Assembly (NCBI RefSeq): GCF_029906345.1
Contig: NZ_JARYGY010000007.1
Location: 186,001-250,000, forward strand
Source of the DNA: Aquimarina mycalae
GTDB lineage: Bacteria > Bacteroidota > Bacteroidia > Flavobacteriales > Flavobacteriaceae
Direction: 5' to 3'
Length of the DNA: 64,000 bases
Both the position numbers and the translations under genes were made by a program. The notes under the pieces were generated by a model. The model worked only from the letters and a program-made list of their open reading frames with translations. It was not told the origin of the DNA and did no database searches. The stretch's first letter is position 1, and each line of letters starts with the position of its first letter. This document shows, one piece after another, positions 34,212 to 44,500 of the stretch.

Positions 34212-34955
34212 ATGGGGGCATTAAAAAGGATAATTTCATATCCGCTTTCAATAGTTTTCTATTTATTTTTTGGATTAACACTACTGATTTTTCACCCATT
34301 TCAGTGGCTGGGTGTTCAATTAGGAGGAGCTAAAGGACATAGAGGAGTTATAAATCTAATGAACCTTTGTTTGCTGCGATGTTTACATGTGTTAGGGGTA
34401 AGGATTAGTTTTAAAAATCAATATAAATTGCCACTGGATCGTTCCTTGATTATTGTTTCTAATCATCAAAGTATGTTTGATGTTCCATTGATATCCTGGT
34501 ATTTGCGTAAACATAAGCCAAAATTTATCTCTAAAATTGAATTAGGAAAAGGAATACCAAGTATTTCTTTTAATTTAAGAAATGGAGGACATGTGTTAAT
34601 AGATAGGAAAAATGCAAAACAATCTATTCCTGCATTATCAAAATTTGGAAAATACATTGCAGAACATAAATTTTCTGCAGTAATTTATCCCGAAGGAACG
34701 AGAAGTAGAACAGGGCAACCTAAACGTTTTGCGCATACTGGATTAAAAATATTGTTCAAGAATGCTCCTGATGCGTTGGTGGTTCCTGTTACAATAAATA
34801 ATAGTTGGAAATTAGTTCGATTTGGTAATTTTCCTATGGGAATAGGAATACACCTAACTTTAGAAGTACAAGAGCCCGTAGCTGCAGAGAATTTAACAAC
34901 CGATGAAATACTTGATATTACTGAAAAAAGAGTAATCTCTACAATAAAAAAGTAA
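34212..34955 (+). CDS. plsC: 1-acylglycerol-3-phosphate O-acyltransferase (PlsC family)
   Basis: The 247-residue membrane-bound acyltransferase has the HX4D catalytic motif in VSNHQSMFDVPL, the substrate motif IYPEGTRSRTG and the later VVPVTINNS. It acylates lysophosphatidic acid to phosphatidic acid in phospholipid synthesis. It is followed 11 bp later by an acyl-ACP desaturase, linking acyl-chain modification with lipid assembly. Confidence 0.92.
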   Translation: MGALKRIISYPLSIVFYLFFGLTLLIFHPFQWLGVQLGGAKGHRGVINLMNLCLLRCLHVLGVRISFKNQYKLPLDRSLIIVSNHQSMFDVPLISWYLRKHKPKFISKIELGKGIPSISFNLRNGGHVLIDRKNAKQSIPALSKFGKYIAEHKFSAVIYPEGTRSRTGQPKRFAHTGLKILFKNAPDALVVPVTINNSWKLVRFGNFPMGIGIHLTLEVQEPVAAENLTTDEILDITEKRVISTIKK

Positions 34956-34966
34956 ATAAAATAGTC

Positions 34967-35968
34967 ATGGCTATAGATAATATAAGATTAGAGGTAATGC
35001 AATTATTAGAAAAGAAAATTGAATCTTTTATAGATAAATTTTTGATTCCAATAGACAAGGTATGGCAACCAACTGATTTTTTACCTGATTCACAAAATGA
35101 AGACACATTCTTTGATGAGGTAAAAGAGCTAAGAGAATTAGCTAAGGAACTTCCATATGATTTTTGGGTGGTTTTAGTAGGAGATACTATTACCGAAGAA
35201 GCACTTCCTACGTATGAATCTTGGTTGATGGATGTAGAAGGAGTAAATCAACATGAAGGTCAAGGTGGAAATGGTTGGTCTAGATGGGTGAGGTATTGGA
35301 CAAGTGAAGAGAACCGACATGGCGATACCTTAAACAAATATCTGTATTTATCAGGAAGAGTGAATATGATAGAGGTGGAGCGTACTACGCAACATTTAAT
35401 CAATGATGGTTTTGACATTGGAACCGATAGAGATCCTTATAAGAACTTTATATATACAAGTTTTCAAGAACTTGCTACAAATATTTCTCACAGTAGAGTA
35501 GCCAAGTTGGCAAAAGGTTATTCTAATAAATCACTGGCTAAAATGTGTAAGATTATTGCAGGTGATGAAATGCGTCATTATAATGCTTATAGTGAGTTTG
35601 TAAAAAATATATTCGAAGTAGATCCTAGCCAAATGATGGTTGCATTTAGTGATATGATGAGGCATAAGATAGTGATGCCAGCAGTTTTTCTAAGAGAATC
35701 TGGGAATGCTATTGGTACTGCTTTTGAAGAATTTTCTAATGCAGCACAACGATTAGGAGTATACACTTCTCAGGATTATATTGATATTATGCAACGCTTA
35801 ATTGATAAATGGGAAATAGATAAATTAGTTGATCTTACCGATGAAGCAGAAAAAGCGCGTGATTTTGTAATGAAATTGCCAGCTAGAATGCAAAGAATAA
35901 GTGAACGATTAGTAATTCCAGAACAACCATTTGAGTTTAAATGGGTGCAACCTGCATTGGTTAAATAA
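34967..35968 (+). CDS. acyl-ACP desaturase (soluble di-iron type)
   Basis: The 333-residue protein has the ferritin-like di-iron ligands of plant-type stearoyl-ACP desaturases: EENRHGDTLNKYLYLSGR and GDEMRHYNAYSEF. It introduces a double bond into ACP-bound fatty acids. It lies 11 bp behind plsC and 12 bp ahead of an HD-domain gene, so all three are probably one operon. Confidence 0.93.
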   Translation: MAIDNIRLEVMQLLEKKIESFIDKFLIPIDKVWQPTDFLPDSQNEDTFFDEVKELRELAKELPYDFWVVLVGDTITEEALPTYESWLMDVEGVNQHEGQGGNGWSRWVRYWTSEENRHGDTLNKYLYLSGRVNMIEVERTTQHLINDGFDIGTDRDPYKNFIYTSFQELATNISHSRVAKLAKGYSNKSLAKMCKIIAGDEMRHYNAYSEFVKNIFEVDPSQMMVAFSDMMRHKIVMPAVFLRESGNAIGTAFEEFSNAAQRLGVYTSQDYIDIMQRLIDKWEIDKLVDLTDEAEKARDFVMKLPARMQRISERLVIPEQPFEFKWVQPALVK

Positions 35969-35980
35969 AAATTTAAGCGT

Positions 35981-36634
35981 ATGACAAACGATCAGATCAT
36001 AAGTCAGACGATAGATTTTGTAAAAGACACCCTCAAAGATGCTGAAGGAGGACATGATTGGTTTCATATCTTGCGAGTATATAATAATGCCAAATTAATA
36101 GCTAAGGACGAAAATGTGGACCTTTTTATAGTCTCATTAGGTGCGTTACTTCATGATATTGCAGATTCTAAGTTTCATAATGGAGATGAAACGATTGGTC
36201 CAGAAATCGCCAGAACCTTTTTAACAGGCTTAAATCTAGAAAAGAAGGTGATCAATCATGTGATACAAATCATAGAAAATATCTCTTTTAAAGGAGGAAA
36301 TACAGTTCAGAAGTTCACATCACCAGAACTGAATGTAATCCAGGATGCAGATCGTTTAGATGCTATTGGGGCAATTGGAGTAGCTAGGTGTTTTAATTAT
36401 GGAGGATTTAAGAATCGTGCCTTATATGATCCCCAAATAATGCCTAATTTAACGATGACCAAAGAAGAGTATAAAAATTCTACAGCTCCAACAATTAATC
36501 ATTTCTACGAGAAATTATTACTTCTTAAAGATAGAATGAATACTGCTACAGGTAAAAGAATTGCCGCTAGTAGGCATCATTTTATGGAAGCATTCCTGGA
36601 ACAGTTTTATAATGAATGGGAAGGTAGGCTTTGA
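35981..36634 (+). CDS. HD-domain phosphohydrolase
   Basis: The 217-residue protein has the HD metal motif: H in GGHDWFHILRVYNNA, the HD pair in GALLHDIADSKFHNGDE, and the distal Asp in IQDADRLDAIGAIGVAR. Family relatives (YedJ-like) hydrolyse phosphate esters or nucleotides; the substrate is unknown. Its last codons form the left arm of a hairpin, GGTAGGC (36623-36629) pairing with GCCTACC (36641-36647), with the stop codon in the loop. It lacks a U-run, so its role as terminator is doubtful. Confidence 0.88.
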   Translation: MTNDQIISQTIDFVKDTLKDAEGGHDWFHILRVYNNAKLIAKDENVDLFIVSLGALLHDIADSKFHNGDETIGPEIARTFLTGLNLEKKVINHVIQIIENISFKGGNTVQKFTSPELNVIQDADRLDAIGAIGVARCFNYGGFKNRALYDPQIMPNLTMTKEEYKNSTAPTINHFYEKLLLLKDRMNTATGKRIAASRHHFMEAFLEQFYNEWEGRL

Positions 36635-36698
36635 TGAATCGCCTACCTAATATGATGATGTACGTGCTCATTTTTTGATGATGATTGTTCGTTTTTGA

Positions 36699-36785
36699 TT
36701 ATGCAAAAATGCTGATTACAAATTCTACAATAATTAGAAAGTAACTTAAAATTAGATCGATTAAAAGTTTTGTAAGTGCTATCAT
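36699..36785 (-). CDS. possible 28-residue hydrophobic peptide
   Basis: An ATG two bases after the stop of the minus-strand gene at 36788 opens a 28-codon frame, MIALTKLLIDLILSYFLIIV followed by EFVISIFA, which is almost wholly one membrane helix. The tight spacing suggests translational coupling. The frame is short and AT-rich regions often read as hydrophobic by chance, so this is only a candidate. Confidence 0.3.
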   Translation of the reverse strand: MIALTKLLIDLILSYFLIIVEFVISIFA

Positions 36786-36787
36786 GA

Positions 36788-37168
36788 TTAGTAATTTATA
36801 GTTCCGTTATTGATTGTTATTAATTTTGAAGAATTTCTTTGTACAAATTCCATAGTAAATCTGTCAATTTCTTTATATCCTTCGACTTTATTGATTAGTA
36901 ATTGATTTATCCTAGTGGCTTCTTTACTTACGTCAGAATATTTACAGTTTTTTAGTTCATATTCGGCAGTTTCGGTAGAAATTTCATTTCCAGAAACCGC
37001 TAACCCTTTTACATACAGAAATTGTTTAATTTGCTCACATTCACAATTTGATTGCAAAACCTTAAGTATCGCATTCGATTTATCTTCTACTTTATTATTA
37101 AGGAATAAAGCATAGGTCAAAATCCCAGCGATGATTCCAATAGAAAATAAAATAATTTGCTTTTTCAT
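36788..37168 (-). CDS. small membrane-anchored protein, unknown
   Basis: The 126-residue protein begins with one membrane helix (KKQIILFSIGIIAGILTYALFL). A soluble region follows with a CEC motif (QSNCECEQIKQFLYVKG) and a further Cys (ELKNCKYSDV). The ATG at 37168 is chosen over one 11 codons upstream because it directly precedes the helix. No family was recognised; the cysteines could be redox or metal related. Confidence 0.6.
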   Translation of the reverse strand: MKKQIILFSIGIIAGILTYALFLNNKVEDKSNAILKVLQSNCECEQIKQFLYVKGLAVSGNEISTETAEYELKNCKYSDVSKEATRINQLLINKVEGYKEIDRFTMEFVQRNSSKLITINNGTINY

Positions 37169-37413
37169 TAGTAAAGGGTTTGATGCAATGATTGTACTCA
37201 ATAATTACTTTATCAAAGTACCTTTAAAAAAACAGTAATAACAAGGAAAGGAAACCTATTTTAAAGAAAAAGGGGTTGTATTTATTAATTTAATTATTTG
37301 ATTACAAGTTGTTTAGTTTAGATTTATTGCTTTTTGTGTAGAAAATGACCTTAAGCCCTATATTTATAAATTTATGGTGATTTTTAGGTGATTTTTTCAC
37401 AGATGATAGAAGG

Positions 37414-39165
37414 TTAGCTTTTGGATTTCAGCTTTTTTATGTAGAAGGAAGGAAGTAGTCCAGTATGAATTTTGAAATATTTAGAAAAAGAATCGGCACT
37501 TTTATAACCCACTTCTTCTGCTATTGATTTTATGGAATAAGATCTAAATTTTGAATCCTTTTTTAATCTTAGGATGGTGTAATTTATTCTTAAATCATTA
37601 ATATATGTATTAAAATTTTTACTGAAATGTGAATTGATTACTTTTGATAAGTACGAAGTATTAGTATTGATCTTCTTTGCAACATTATATAGATTACATT
37701 CTGTTTTAAGATAGTATTCTTGAGATTCTATTTTTTTTAGACCTAAAAGAATCTGTTCATATAATTCATCACTGATATCTAATTCACTGGATTGTAAATC
37801 TAATTTTTTATCCTTAGTATCTATAATTGGCTTTTGTTCCAGGTTTTCGTTAGCTGCAATTGATGACTGATTATTTGCTTCTTGTGTTTCAATTTTTGCT
37901 AATAAAGCTTCAAACTTGTTTTTATTGTTCTTTTTGGCTTTTATAAAAAAGAATAAAACCAAAACTAACCCTAGACCAAATGTAGCCATGCCAATTTGAG
38001 AATAAATGGATCTGTTTTTTTGCTTCTTTTTTTGGTTTTCAAGACTATCAATTTCACTTTGATAATCATTCATGGTAAATTCTCTAATTTTTCTCGAAGC
38101 TGAACTTTTTTTATTATTGAGTTTGCTAAGACTTAAGATATGTTTTTCATAATATTCATTGGATTTCTCTAAATCTCCGTTCATTTTGTAGGATTGACCC
38201 AGTAGTTTATAGCAATTACTGAGTTCATCAGAATTCGAATATTTAGTTGTTAGGATTTCTAAAGATTCTTCAAGAACATCAATACTTTCTTCATATTTTT
38301 TTAACTCCAATTTACAAGATGCAATTAGATTAAGAATTTTTCCCAGAAAAATAATATCATTTGCACTATAACAAAGTTTTTTTGCTTGATTTAAATAATC
38401 GAGGCTTTTTTCATAATCTTTTTTGTTTTTGTAAATGATCCCTCGATGCATTAATAAATCAATATGAATATTATCTATTTTTACTTTTTTGGTAAGCGAT
38501 AAACCTATATCATTATACTGTAGTGCAGAATCTAATAAGTTTAGTTTTATATACGCTTCGCAAATTCTAGCTTTATTAAGCATAGGCACGTGCTTTGCAA
38601 ATTCTCCTTCTCCTTTTTCTAAAATTTCATCACTTATTTTAAGTTCTTCTAATGCACTTCTTGGGTCTCCAGAACGAAGTTTTACAAAACCTAGATTAGT
38701 TTGTAGTGCCCAAAGAGCATATCGATAATCAATCTCCTTAGCTATCTCTAAAGATTCATAATATGTGCTTGTAGCTTTATCGTATTCTTCTATATCGAAG
38801 TAATGATTTCCTTTTAGTTTTATAAGATCAACAATCGTTTTCTTTTCTACTTCATATTGATTGGCAATAGCAAGCGCGCTATCCAAATAAGCTATGGCAA
38901 GATCATTATTCCCTCCATTAAGATTGGCCATACTTAGATTCTTTAAGGCTTCAATCATATGAACCGCATCTTCATTATCAAAAGCAGTCTTATATAGGAT
39001 ATTGCTTAATGATATAATTTCATCTACATTACTAGGATCAAGAGCTTCAATTTGGGAACGTATATCCTCTGCGTTTTTGTTAATAAGGATACTATTATCA
39101 ACCTGAGCAGTAATATTATGTACAAATACAACAGTAAGAAATATAAACAGATGATATAAACGCAT
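37414..39165 (-). CDS. TPR-containing, membrane-anchored AraC-family regulator
   Basis: The 583-residue protein has a signal peptide (LFIFLTVVFVHNITAQ) and about 330 residues of TPR helices (for example LSMANLNGGNNDLAIAYLDSALA and YEESIDVLEESLEILTTKY). A membrane helix near residue 395 (IGMATFGLGLVLVLFFFIKA) follows, then a C-terminal AraC DNA-binding domain (NTSYLSKVINSHFSKNFNTYI, SIAEEVGYKSADSFSKYF). This layout is common in Bacteroidota and implies sensing outside and DNA binding inside. No adjacent regulated gene is evident; the target is unknown. Confidence 0.88.
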   Translation of the reverse strand: MRLYHLFIFLTVVFVHNITAQVDNSILINKNAEDIRSQIEALDPSNVDEIISLSNILYKTAFDNEDAVHMIEALKNLSMANLNGGNNDLAIAYLDSALAIANQYEVEKKTIVDLIKLKGNHYFDIEEYDKATSTYYESLEIAKEIDYRYALWALQTNLGFVKLRSGDPRSALEELKISDEILEKGEGEFAKHVPMLNKARICEAYIKLNLLDSALQYNDIGLSLTKKVKIDNIHIDLLMHRGIIYKNKKDYEKSLDYLNQAKKLCYSANDIIFLGKILNLIASCKLELKKYEESIDVLEESLEILTTKYSNSDELSNCYKLLGQSYKMNGDLEKSNEYYEKHILSLSKLNNKKSSASRKIREFTMNDYQSEIDSLENQKKKQKNRSIYSQIGMATFGLGLVLVLFFFIKAKKNNKNKFEALLAKIETQEANNQSSIAANENLEQKPIIDTKDKKLDLQSSELDISDELYEQILLGLKKIESQEYYLKTECNLYNVAKKINTNTSYLSKVINSHFSKNFNTYINDLRINYTILRLKKDSKFRSYSIKSIAEEVGYKSADSFSKYFKIHTGLLPSFYIKKLKSKS

Positions 39166-39215
39166 AAAGAATGACTAAACCTTTATAGGAGGATTCAAAA
39201 ATAACCAAAAAACCT

Positions 39216-40289
39216 TCAAAACAATCGTAATTGATCATCTTTATGGGATTCGTGTAAATCACAGTTTAAATGAATCTTGTTTTCTTTTGGAAAATACTTT
39301 TGTCTTGCAATAGCAAACATTTGATGGATTTGATCTGCTATTTTTCCAGAACCTTTCATTCTTCTGCCAAATGTGCTATCATTTAAATTTCCTTGATGGC
39401 ATTCCATAATTTGATGTAAAATCTTATCTTTTCTATCAGGAATAGTATGCTCTAACCATTTTGTAAATATTTGACCAATTGCTCCGTTTAATCTAACGAT
39501 AGTGTATCCAATGCTTTTGGCTCCACGCGCTGATACCTCTTTAGAAAGTGACAATATTTCATGACTATTAATAGAAGGAATAATAGGAGCCATCATAACA
39601 TTTGTTGGGATTCCTATAGTATTTAATTTTTCTAAAGTTTCTAATCGTTTCTTAATACTAGTGGTTCTTGGTTCCAGGATTCTTCTAGTATCTTCATTTA
39701 AAGAAGTAATAGATAAAAACACAGATACCAAATTATATTCTGCCAATTTGGAAATAATATCGATATCACGTTGTATCAATGCATTTTTAGTAATGATACC
39801 AACTGGGTGACGGTATTTTAAAAATATTTTCAGAAGTTGTCTGGTAATCTTTAGTTTTTTTTCTGCGGGTTGATAACAATCGGTATTTCCAGAAAGAGCG
39901 ATAGGATAAGCTTTCCAGTGTTTACTTTTTAGTTTCTTTTCTAATAGTAGAGGAGCGTTTTTTTTAACCAGAATTGTACTCTCAAAATCTAATCCAGCAC
40001 CATATCCCCAATATTCATGGGAATTTCTGGCATAACAATATACACATCCGTGTTCACAACCTTGATATGGATTTAGAGAATATACCATGCCTACATCTGG
40101 ACTAGTTACCTTGTTTACAATTGTTTTAGGAAAAGTCTCTATAAATGTAGTTTGATGTGAATTAATAGATTCTCCCTCTTTTTGAAGGTAGTTTAGGAAA
40201 TCATCCCTTAATTCATAGTGATTCGCAGAAAACCGATTGTGTATCTTTTCCTGTGCTCCTCTTCCTTTGATAAATTTTTTCCGTTCCAA
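39216..40289 (-). CDS. PA0069-family radical SAM protein
   Basis: The 357-residue protein has the radical SAM cluster motif in NPYQGCEHGCVYCYARNSHEY and is colinear with the PA0069 family, which is related to spore photoproduct lyase. The opening FIKGRGAQ, TIVNKVTSPDVGMVYSLNPY and GNTDCYQPAEKKLKITR support this. The function of the family is not settled. The start is TTG at 40289, since the nearby ATG at 40296 is out of frame. Upstream lies the twin palindrome shared with the divergent TIR gene. Confidence 0.88.
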   Translation of the reverse strand: MERKKFIKGRGAQEKIHNRFSANHYELRDDFLNYLQKEGESINSHQTTFIETFPKTIVNKVTSPDVGMVYSLNPYQGCEHGCVYCYARNSHEYWGYGAGLDFESTILVKKNAPLLLEKKLKSKHWKAYPIALSGNTDCYQPAEKKLKITRQLLKIFLKYRHPVGIITKNALIQRDIDIISKLAEYNLVSVFLSITSLNEDTRRILEPRTTSIKKRLETLEKLNTIGIPTNVMMAPIIPSINSHEILSLSKEVSARGAKSIGYTIVRLNGAIGQIFTKWLEHTIPDRKDKILHQIMECHQGNLNDSTFGRRMKGSGKIADQIHQMFAIARQKYFPKENKIHLNCDLHESHKDDQLRLF

Positions 40290-40325
40290 AAGTCATGATT
40301 TTACGGTTTAAAAGTAAAACTTTTG

Positions 40326-40360
40326 TTGGAATATTTCCAATAAAAAATGGAATAATTCCA
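40326..40360. promoter_or_regulatory. twin palindromic operator between the radical SAM and TIR genes
   Basis: TTGGAA-TAT-TTCCAA (40326-40340) and TGGAAT-A-ATTCCA (40348-40360) are two perfect palindromes with a GGAA...TTCC core. Their centres are 21 bp apart, two helical turns. The right one covers the expected -33 position of the TIR promoter. The arrangement fits cooperative binding of a dimeric repressor. Confidence 0.65.
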
Positions 40361-40371
40361 AATAAAGAGAG

Positions 40372-40379
40372 TAATTTTG
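40372..40379 (+). promoter_or_regulatory. -7 element of the TIR gene promoter
   Basis: TAATTTTG is a perfect TAnnTTTG match 58 bp upstream of the ATG at 40438. The expected -33 position (about 40348) falls in the right-hand palindrome. Confidence 0.55.
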
Positions 40380-40437
40380 TAATAGATCAATTATTTAGAA
40401 AGTATTAAGTCAGTTTTAGGTTAAAAAATAGTCAGTG

Positions 40438-41421
40438 ATGAGTGATAGAAGTTATGAATATGATGTGGCTTTATCTTTTGCAGGAGAGAATAGGGCGTAT
40501 GTAGAGAAGGTAGCGAATAGCTTGCGACTTAAAGGAATTAATGTGTTTTATGATTTATTTGAGGAAGCTAATTTGTGGGGAAAAAATTTATATGAGTATT
40601 TGTCAGAGATTTATCAAAATAAAGCAAGGTATACAGTACTTTTTGTATCTAACTTTTACAATAAAAAATTATGGACAAATCATGAGAGAGTTTCGATGCA
40701 AGCACGAGCATTTCAGGAGAGCAGAGAGTATATTCTCCCTGCTAGATTTGATGACACAGAAATCCCTGGAATTCTCCAAACAATCGGTTATATAAGTCTG
40801 AAAAATAAGACTCCAGAAGAATTAGCCATTCTGATCGAAAATAAGTTGAGAAAGGATCAATCTTTTTTCAGAAATCGATGGTCGAAACTCTCTACTATGA
40901 TTAGTCCAAAACCATTTATTTTTACAATTAAAGTAGTAGATGAGAAAAAGAAACTAATTAAGCATGCAAAAGTAGTGCTTGTAGCAAATAATTCAACCTA
41001 TCTAGAAGGGTTTACAGATGAAAATGGATTGGCTCATTTTGTAATTCGTACAAGAAAATTATACACGGTACTTATTGCACATCAAGAGTATCCAGCAGTG
41101 GTTTTTAATAATATAAACCCTAAAGAAGATATTGAAGTTATTATTGAAAAATCCAATAGCTCTGGATCTGTTATTATCAATAAATCAGGTCAAATCCCTG
41201 GAATCTCAGGAAAAATAGAACCAGTATTAAATACTGAAAAAGGATTATCTCTGTATGCTGATAATATTGCAATCGAAGGAGGAAAGAATCAACCATTTGA
41301 TTTTAAATTAAATACATCGGTTTCTCTAGAAGATAATAAGGGTAATGTGATACAGTTGACATTCCGATTTTTTCAAGGTAGAATCGCACTAATCGATTTT
41401 TACAAAAACAAACCGTTTTAA
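40438..41421 (+). CDS. TIR-domain protein with C-terminal beta-rich domains
   Basis: The 327-residue protein has an N-terminal TIR domain (residues about 5-140): YDVALSFAGENRAYVEKVA, NVFYDLFEEANLWGKNLYEY, and VSNFYNKKLWTNHE, where Glu83 sits where the NADase glutamate is found in TIR enzymes. A carboxypeptidase-regulatory-like beta domain follows (about 155-235; VLVANNSTYLEGFTDENGLA), then a second beta-rich end domain with LSLYADNIAIEGGKNQPFDF. The first codon is taken as ATG at 40438 (a GTG precedes it). The gene is solitary and divergent from the radical SAM gene. A defence or signalling role is plausible but not proven. Confidence 0.82.
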   Translation: MSDRSYEYDVALSFAGENRAYVEKVANSLRLKGINVFYDLFEEANLWGKNLYEYLSEIYQNKARYTVLFVSNFYNKKLWTNHERVSMQARAFQESREYILPARFDDTEIPGILQTIGYISLKNKTPEELAILIENKLRKDQSFFRNRWSKLSTMISPKPFIFTIKVVDEKKKLIKHAKVVLVANNSTYLEGFTDENGLAHFVIRTRKLYTVLIAHQEYPAVVFNNINPKEDIEVIIEKSNSSGSVIINKSGQIPGISGKIEPVLNTEKGLSLYADNIAIEGGKNQPFDFKLNTSVSLEDNKGNVIQLTFRFFQGRIALIDFYKNKPF

Positions 41422-41592
41422 AATTATAAGCAATATGATTCGTATAGCGTAGTAGGTGTATAACAGTATGCGAAGGTGTTTTTTTGTTTCAGAATGATAT
41501 TTATCCATAAAAATTGAAAATTCACTATTTTCAGGGGACAACTACGCCTAAAAATATCTTACATTTATAAAGTCAACTAAAATTCCATCAAT

Positions 41593-44500
41593 ATGCGAGT
41601 ATCACGTATCCTGTATCTCTTTTTGTTTTCTACAATTTTGTTTTCCTGTAAAAAGAAAGATGCCAGAGAAATGGCAGAAGAAAATGCTTCAGAGCTTAAT
41701 AAGTATCAAGAGTATATTTCGGATGTATCTACAGGTGTAATTTCGGTATTGGATAATGTGTATGTTGTGTTACAAACACCAGTAGAAGGTTGGGATGATA
41801 ATCAAGAGTTATCGGATAAAGTACTTTCTGTTTCGCCAAAGGTAAAAGGAAAAGTGATTGCAATTAACAATCGTACTATTTCATTTCAACCAGAAGAAGG
41901 TTTTGAACAAAATACAGAATATACGTTTACATTAGATCTAGAAGATATTGTAGAAGATTTAAAAGATGAACTGGATGAGGAGTTTGTTTTTAGTGTAAAA
42001 ACGCTAAAACAACAATTTTCGGTACTTACAGATAATCTTCAGTCATATAGTAAGGATTGGCAATATATAAATGGAACAATTACGGCAAGTGACCAATTGA
42101 GTTTTGATACAGCAAAACAGTTAATTACTGCTACTCAAAAAGGTAAAGAGGTTTCAGTTAATTTTGGAGAATCCACTACAAAAGGCCGTCAGTTTAGTTT
42201 TAGAATTGATAGCATTCAACGTTTTGAAGATGATTCTGAAGTAGAAGTTAAGTGGTCAGGAAAATCCTTTAATATTGATACAGAAGGAAATAATGTTTTA
42301 AATATTCCAGGAAAGAATAACTTTTCTGTGATAAGTGTATCGGTTTCTAATTTTGATGGACAATATGTGGAAATTAATTTCTCTGATCCGCTGAAAAAAA
42401 ATCAAAATTTTGATGGACTTGTTACCATTGCTGGAGCCAAAAATTTAAAATATACAGTAAAAGGGCAAGATCTAAAGGTGTATCCTAAAAAAGAATTAAA
42501 AGGAACATTAGAGGTAACTGTCTTTGAAGGAATCAAAAGCGTTGACAATTATAAGCTAAAAAGTACTTATTCAGAAAATGTATCGTTCCAGCAACCGAAA
42601 CCAGACGTGAGATTATTGCAGAGTGGAGTGATTCTTCCAACTTCAGAAAATTTAAAATTTAATTTTGAGGCAGTAAACTTAAGAGCAGTAGAAGTGCAGG
42701 TTGTAAAGGTGTTCGAGAATAATATCCTTCAGTTTTTACAAAATAATAATCTGGATGGATCCAGTAATCTTAGAAGTGTTGCAAGGCCAGTTGCTAAAAA
42801 ATTAATAAACCTTCAAGAAAATGCATCATTAAACCTAAGTAAATGGAATGCATTCGCAATAGATTTAAAAGAACTGATTACACCAGAGCAAGGAGCAATT
42901 TATCGAGTAGAATTAAAGTATCGAAAAGCGTATTCTCTTTATAAATGTGATGGAGTAGCTACAGATGATACAAGTATTGATGAATTGACAGAAAACTATG
43001 ATACAGAGGAAGAATCAAGTTTTTGGGATAGTTCTCAGTATTACTATGATGATTATTATGATTATGACTGGAACGAGAGAGATAATCCTTGCAGCAATTC
43101 ATTTTTTAGAAATAAAAAATTGGCAGCTAATATTTTAGCATCTAATCTGGGTGTAGTTGTTAAAAAAGGATTGAATAATTCTTATATGGTTACTGTAAAC
43201 GATATTATAACTACAGAACCGATGAGTAATGTAAAAGTTACCTTCTATAATTATCAACAACAGGAAATGGGTATCGCCACAACAGATGCTCAGGGAATGA
43301 CTGGGTTTGATGCTGATCGTCCTGCGTATTTTGCAATAGCCACTTCGGGTAAACAACGTACATATGTAAAACTAAACGATGGAAATGCATTGTCTGTTAG
43401 TAAATTTGATGTCTCTGGAGTGCGCTTACAAAAAGGAATTAAAGGGTTTATTTATGGAGAACGTGGAGTGTGGCGTCCTGGCGATACTTTGTTTTTGTCA
43501 TTTATGCTAAATGATAATGCTAATAAATTGCCTAAAGGCCATCCTGTAAAATTTGAATTAAAAGATCCATATGGAAAGATAGTAGACCAGAAAACAGCAA
43601 CAGATGGAGTAGGTAATGTGTATAAATTTATGGTAGAAACTTCTGATGAAGCACCTACTGGAAATTGGCAAGCAAAAGTACAAGTTGGAGGAGCTAGTTT
43701 TTCTAAATTGTTAAAAATAGAAACCATTAAGCCTAATCGTCTCAAAATCAAAACAAATTTTGAAGATGAAGTTTTAGGGGCAAACAAAAGTATTACAGGA
43801 GATCTGGAAGTGCTCTGGTTACACGGAGCTATTGCTAAGGGACTTCAAACTGATATTAATGTTCGTTTTAATGCAAAGAAAACAACATTTAAAACCTTTC
43901 CTGGGTATATTTTTGATGATCCATCAAGAAGATTTGGTGTTGATGAACAAGAAGTATTTAATGGAAAACTCTCGGGAGATGGAAAGGTTAGTTTTTCTAT
44001 GCAACCAAAACTAAAAACCAAGGCAGCAGGAATGTTGAGAGCCTCGTTTATTACCAAAGTGTATGAAAATGGAGGTGATTTTAGTACTGATGTGATTTCT
44101 AAAGACTTTTCACCATATAAAACTTATATCGGTTTAAATACCCCAAAAGGAGACAAAGCACGTGGAATGCTTTTAACCGATACTGAACATAATTTTGAAG
44201 TGGTTTCTGTTGATGAAAATGGAAAACCAAAAGCAGCAAAAGATCTCGAAGTATATGTGTATAAGGTAAACTGGAGATGGTGGTGGGATACTTCAGATGA
44301 TAATTTATCATCGTATAATCGTAGTTCTTATCGTCGCGAAATTTTTAAAACCAAAGTAAGTACGAATAATAGTGGTACAGCAAACTTTAAGTTCGAAATC
44401 AAACATCCAGAATGGGGAAGATACCTTGTACGTGTTGTAGATCCTAATGGAGGACATGCAACTGGTAAAACTATATATGTAGATTGGCCAGGTTGGGCTG

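Noticed and set aside
36623..36647. GGTAGGC/GCCTACC hairpin at the end of the HD gene as a terminator
   Set aside because: There is no T-run after the stem and it overlaps the stop codon; possibly structural, but not supported as a terminator.
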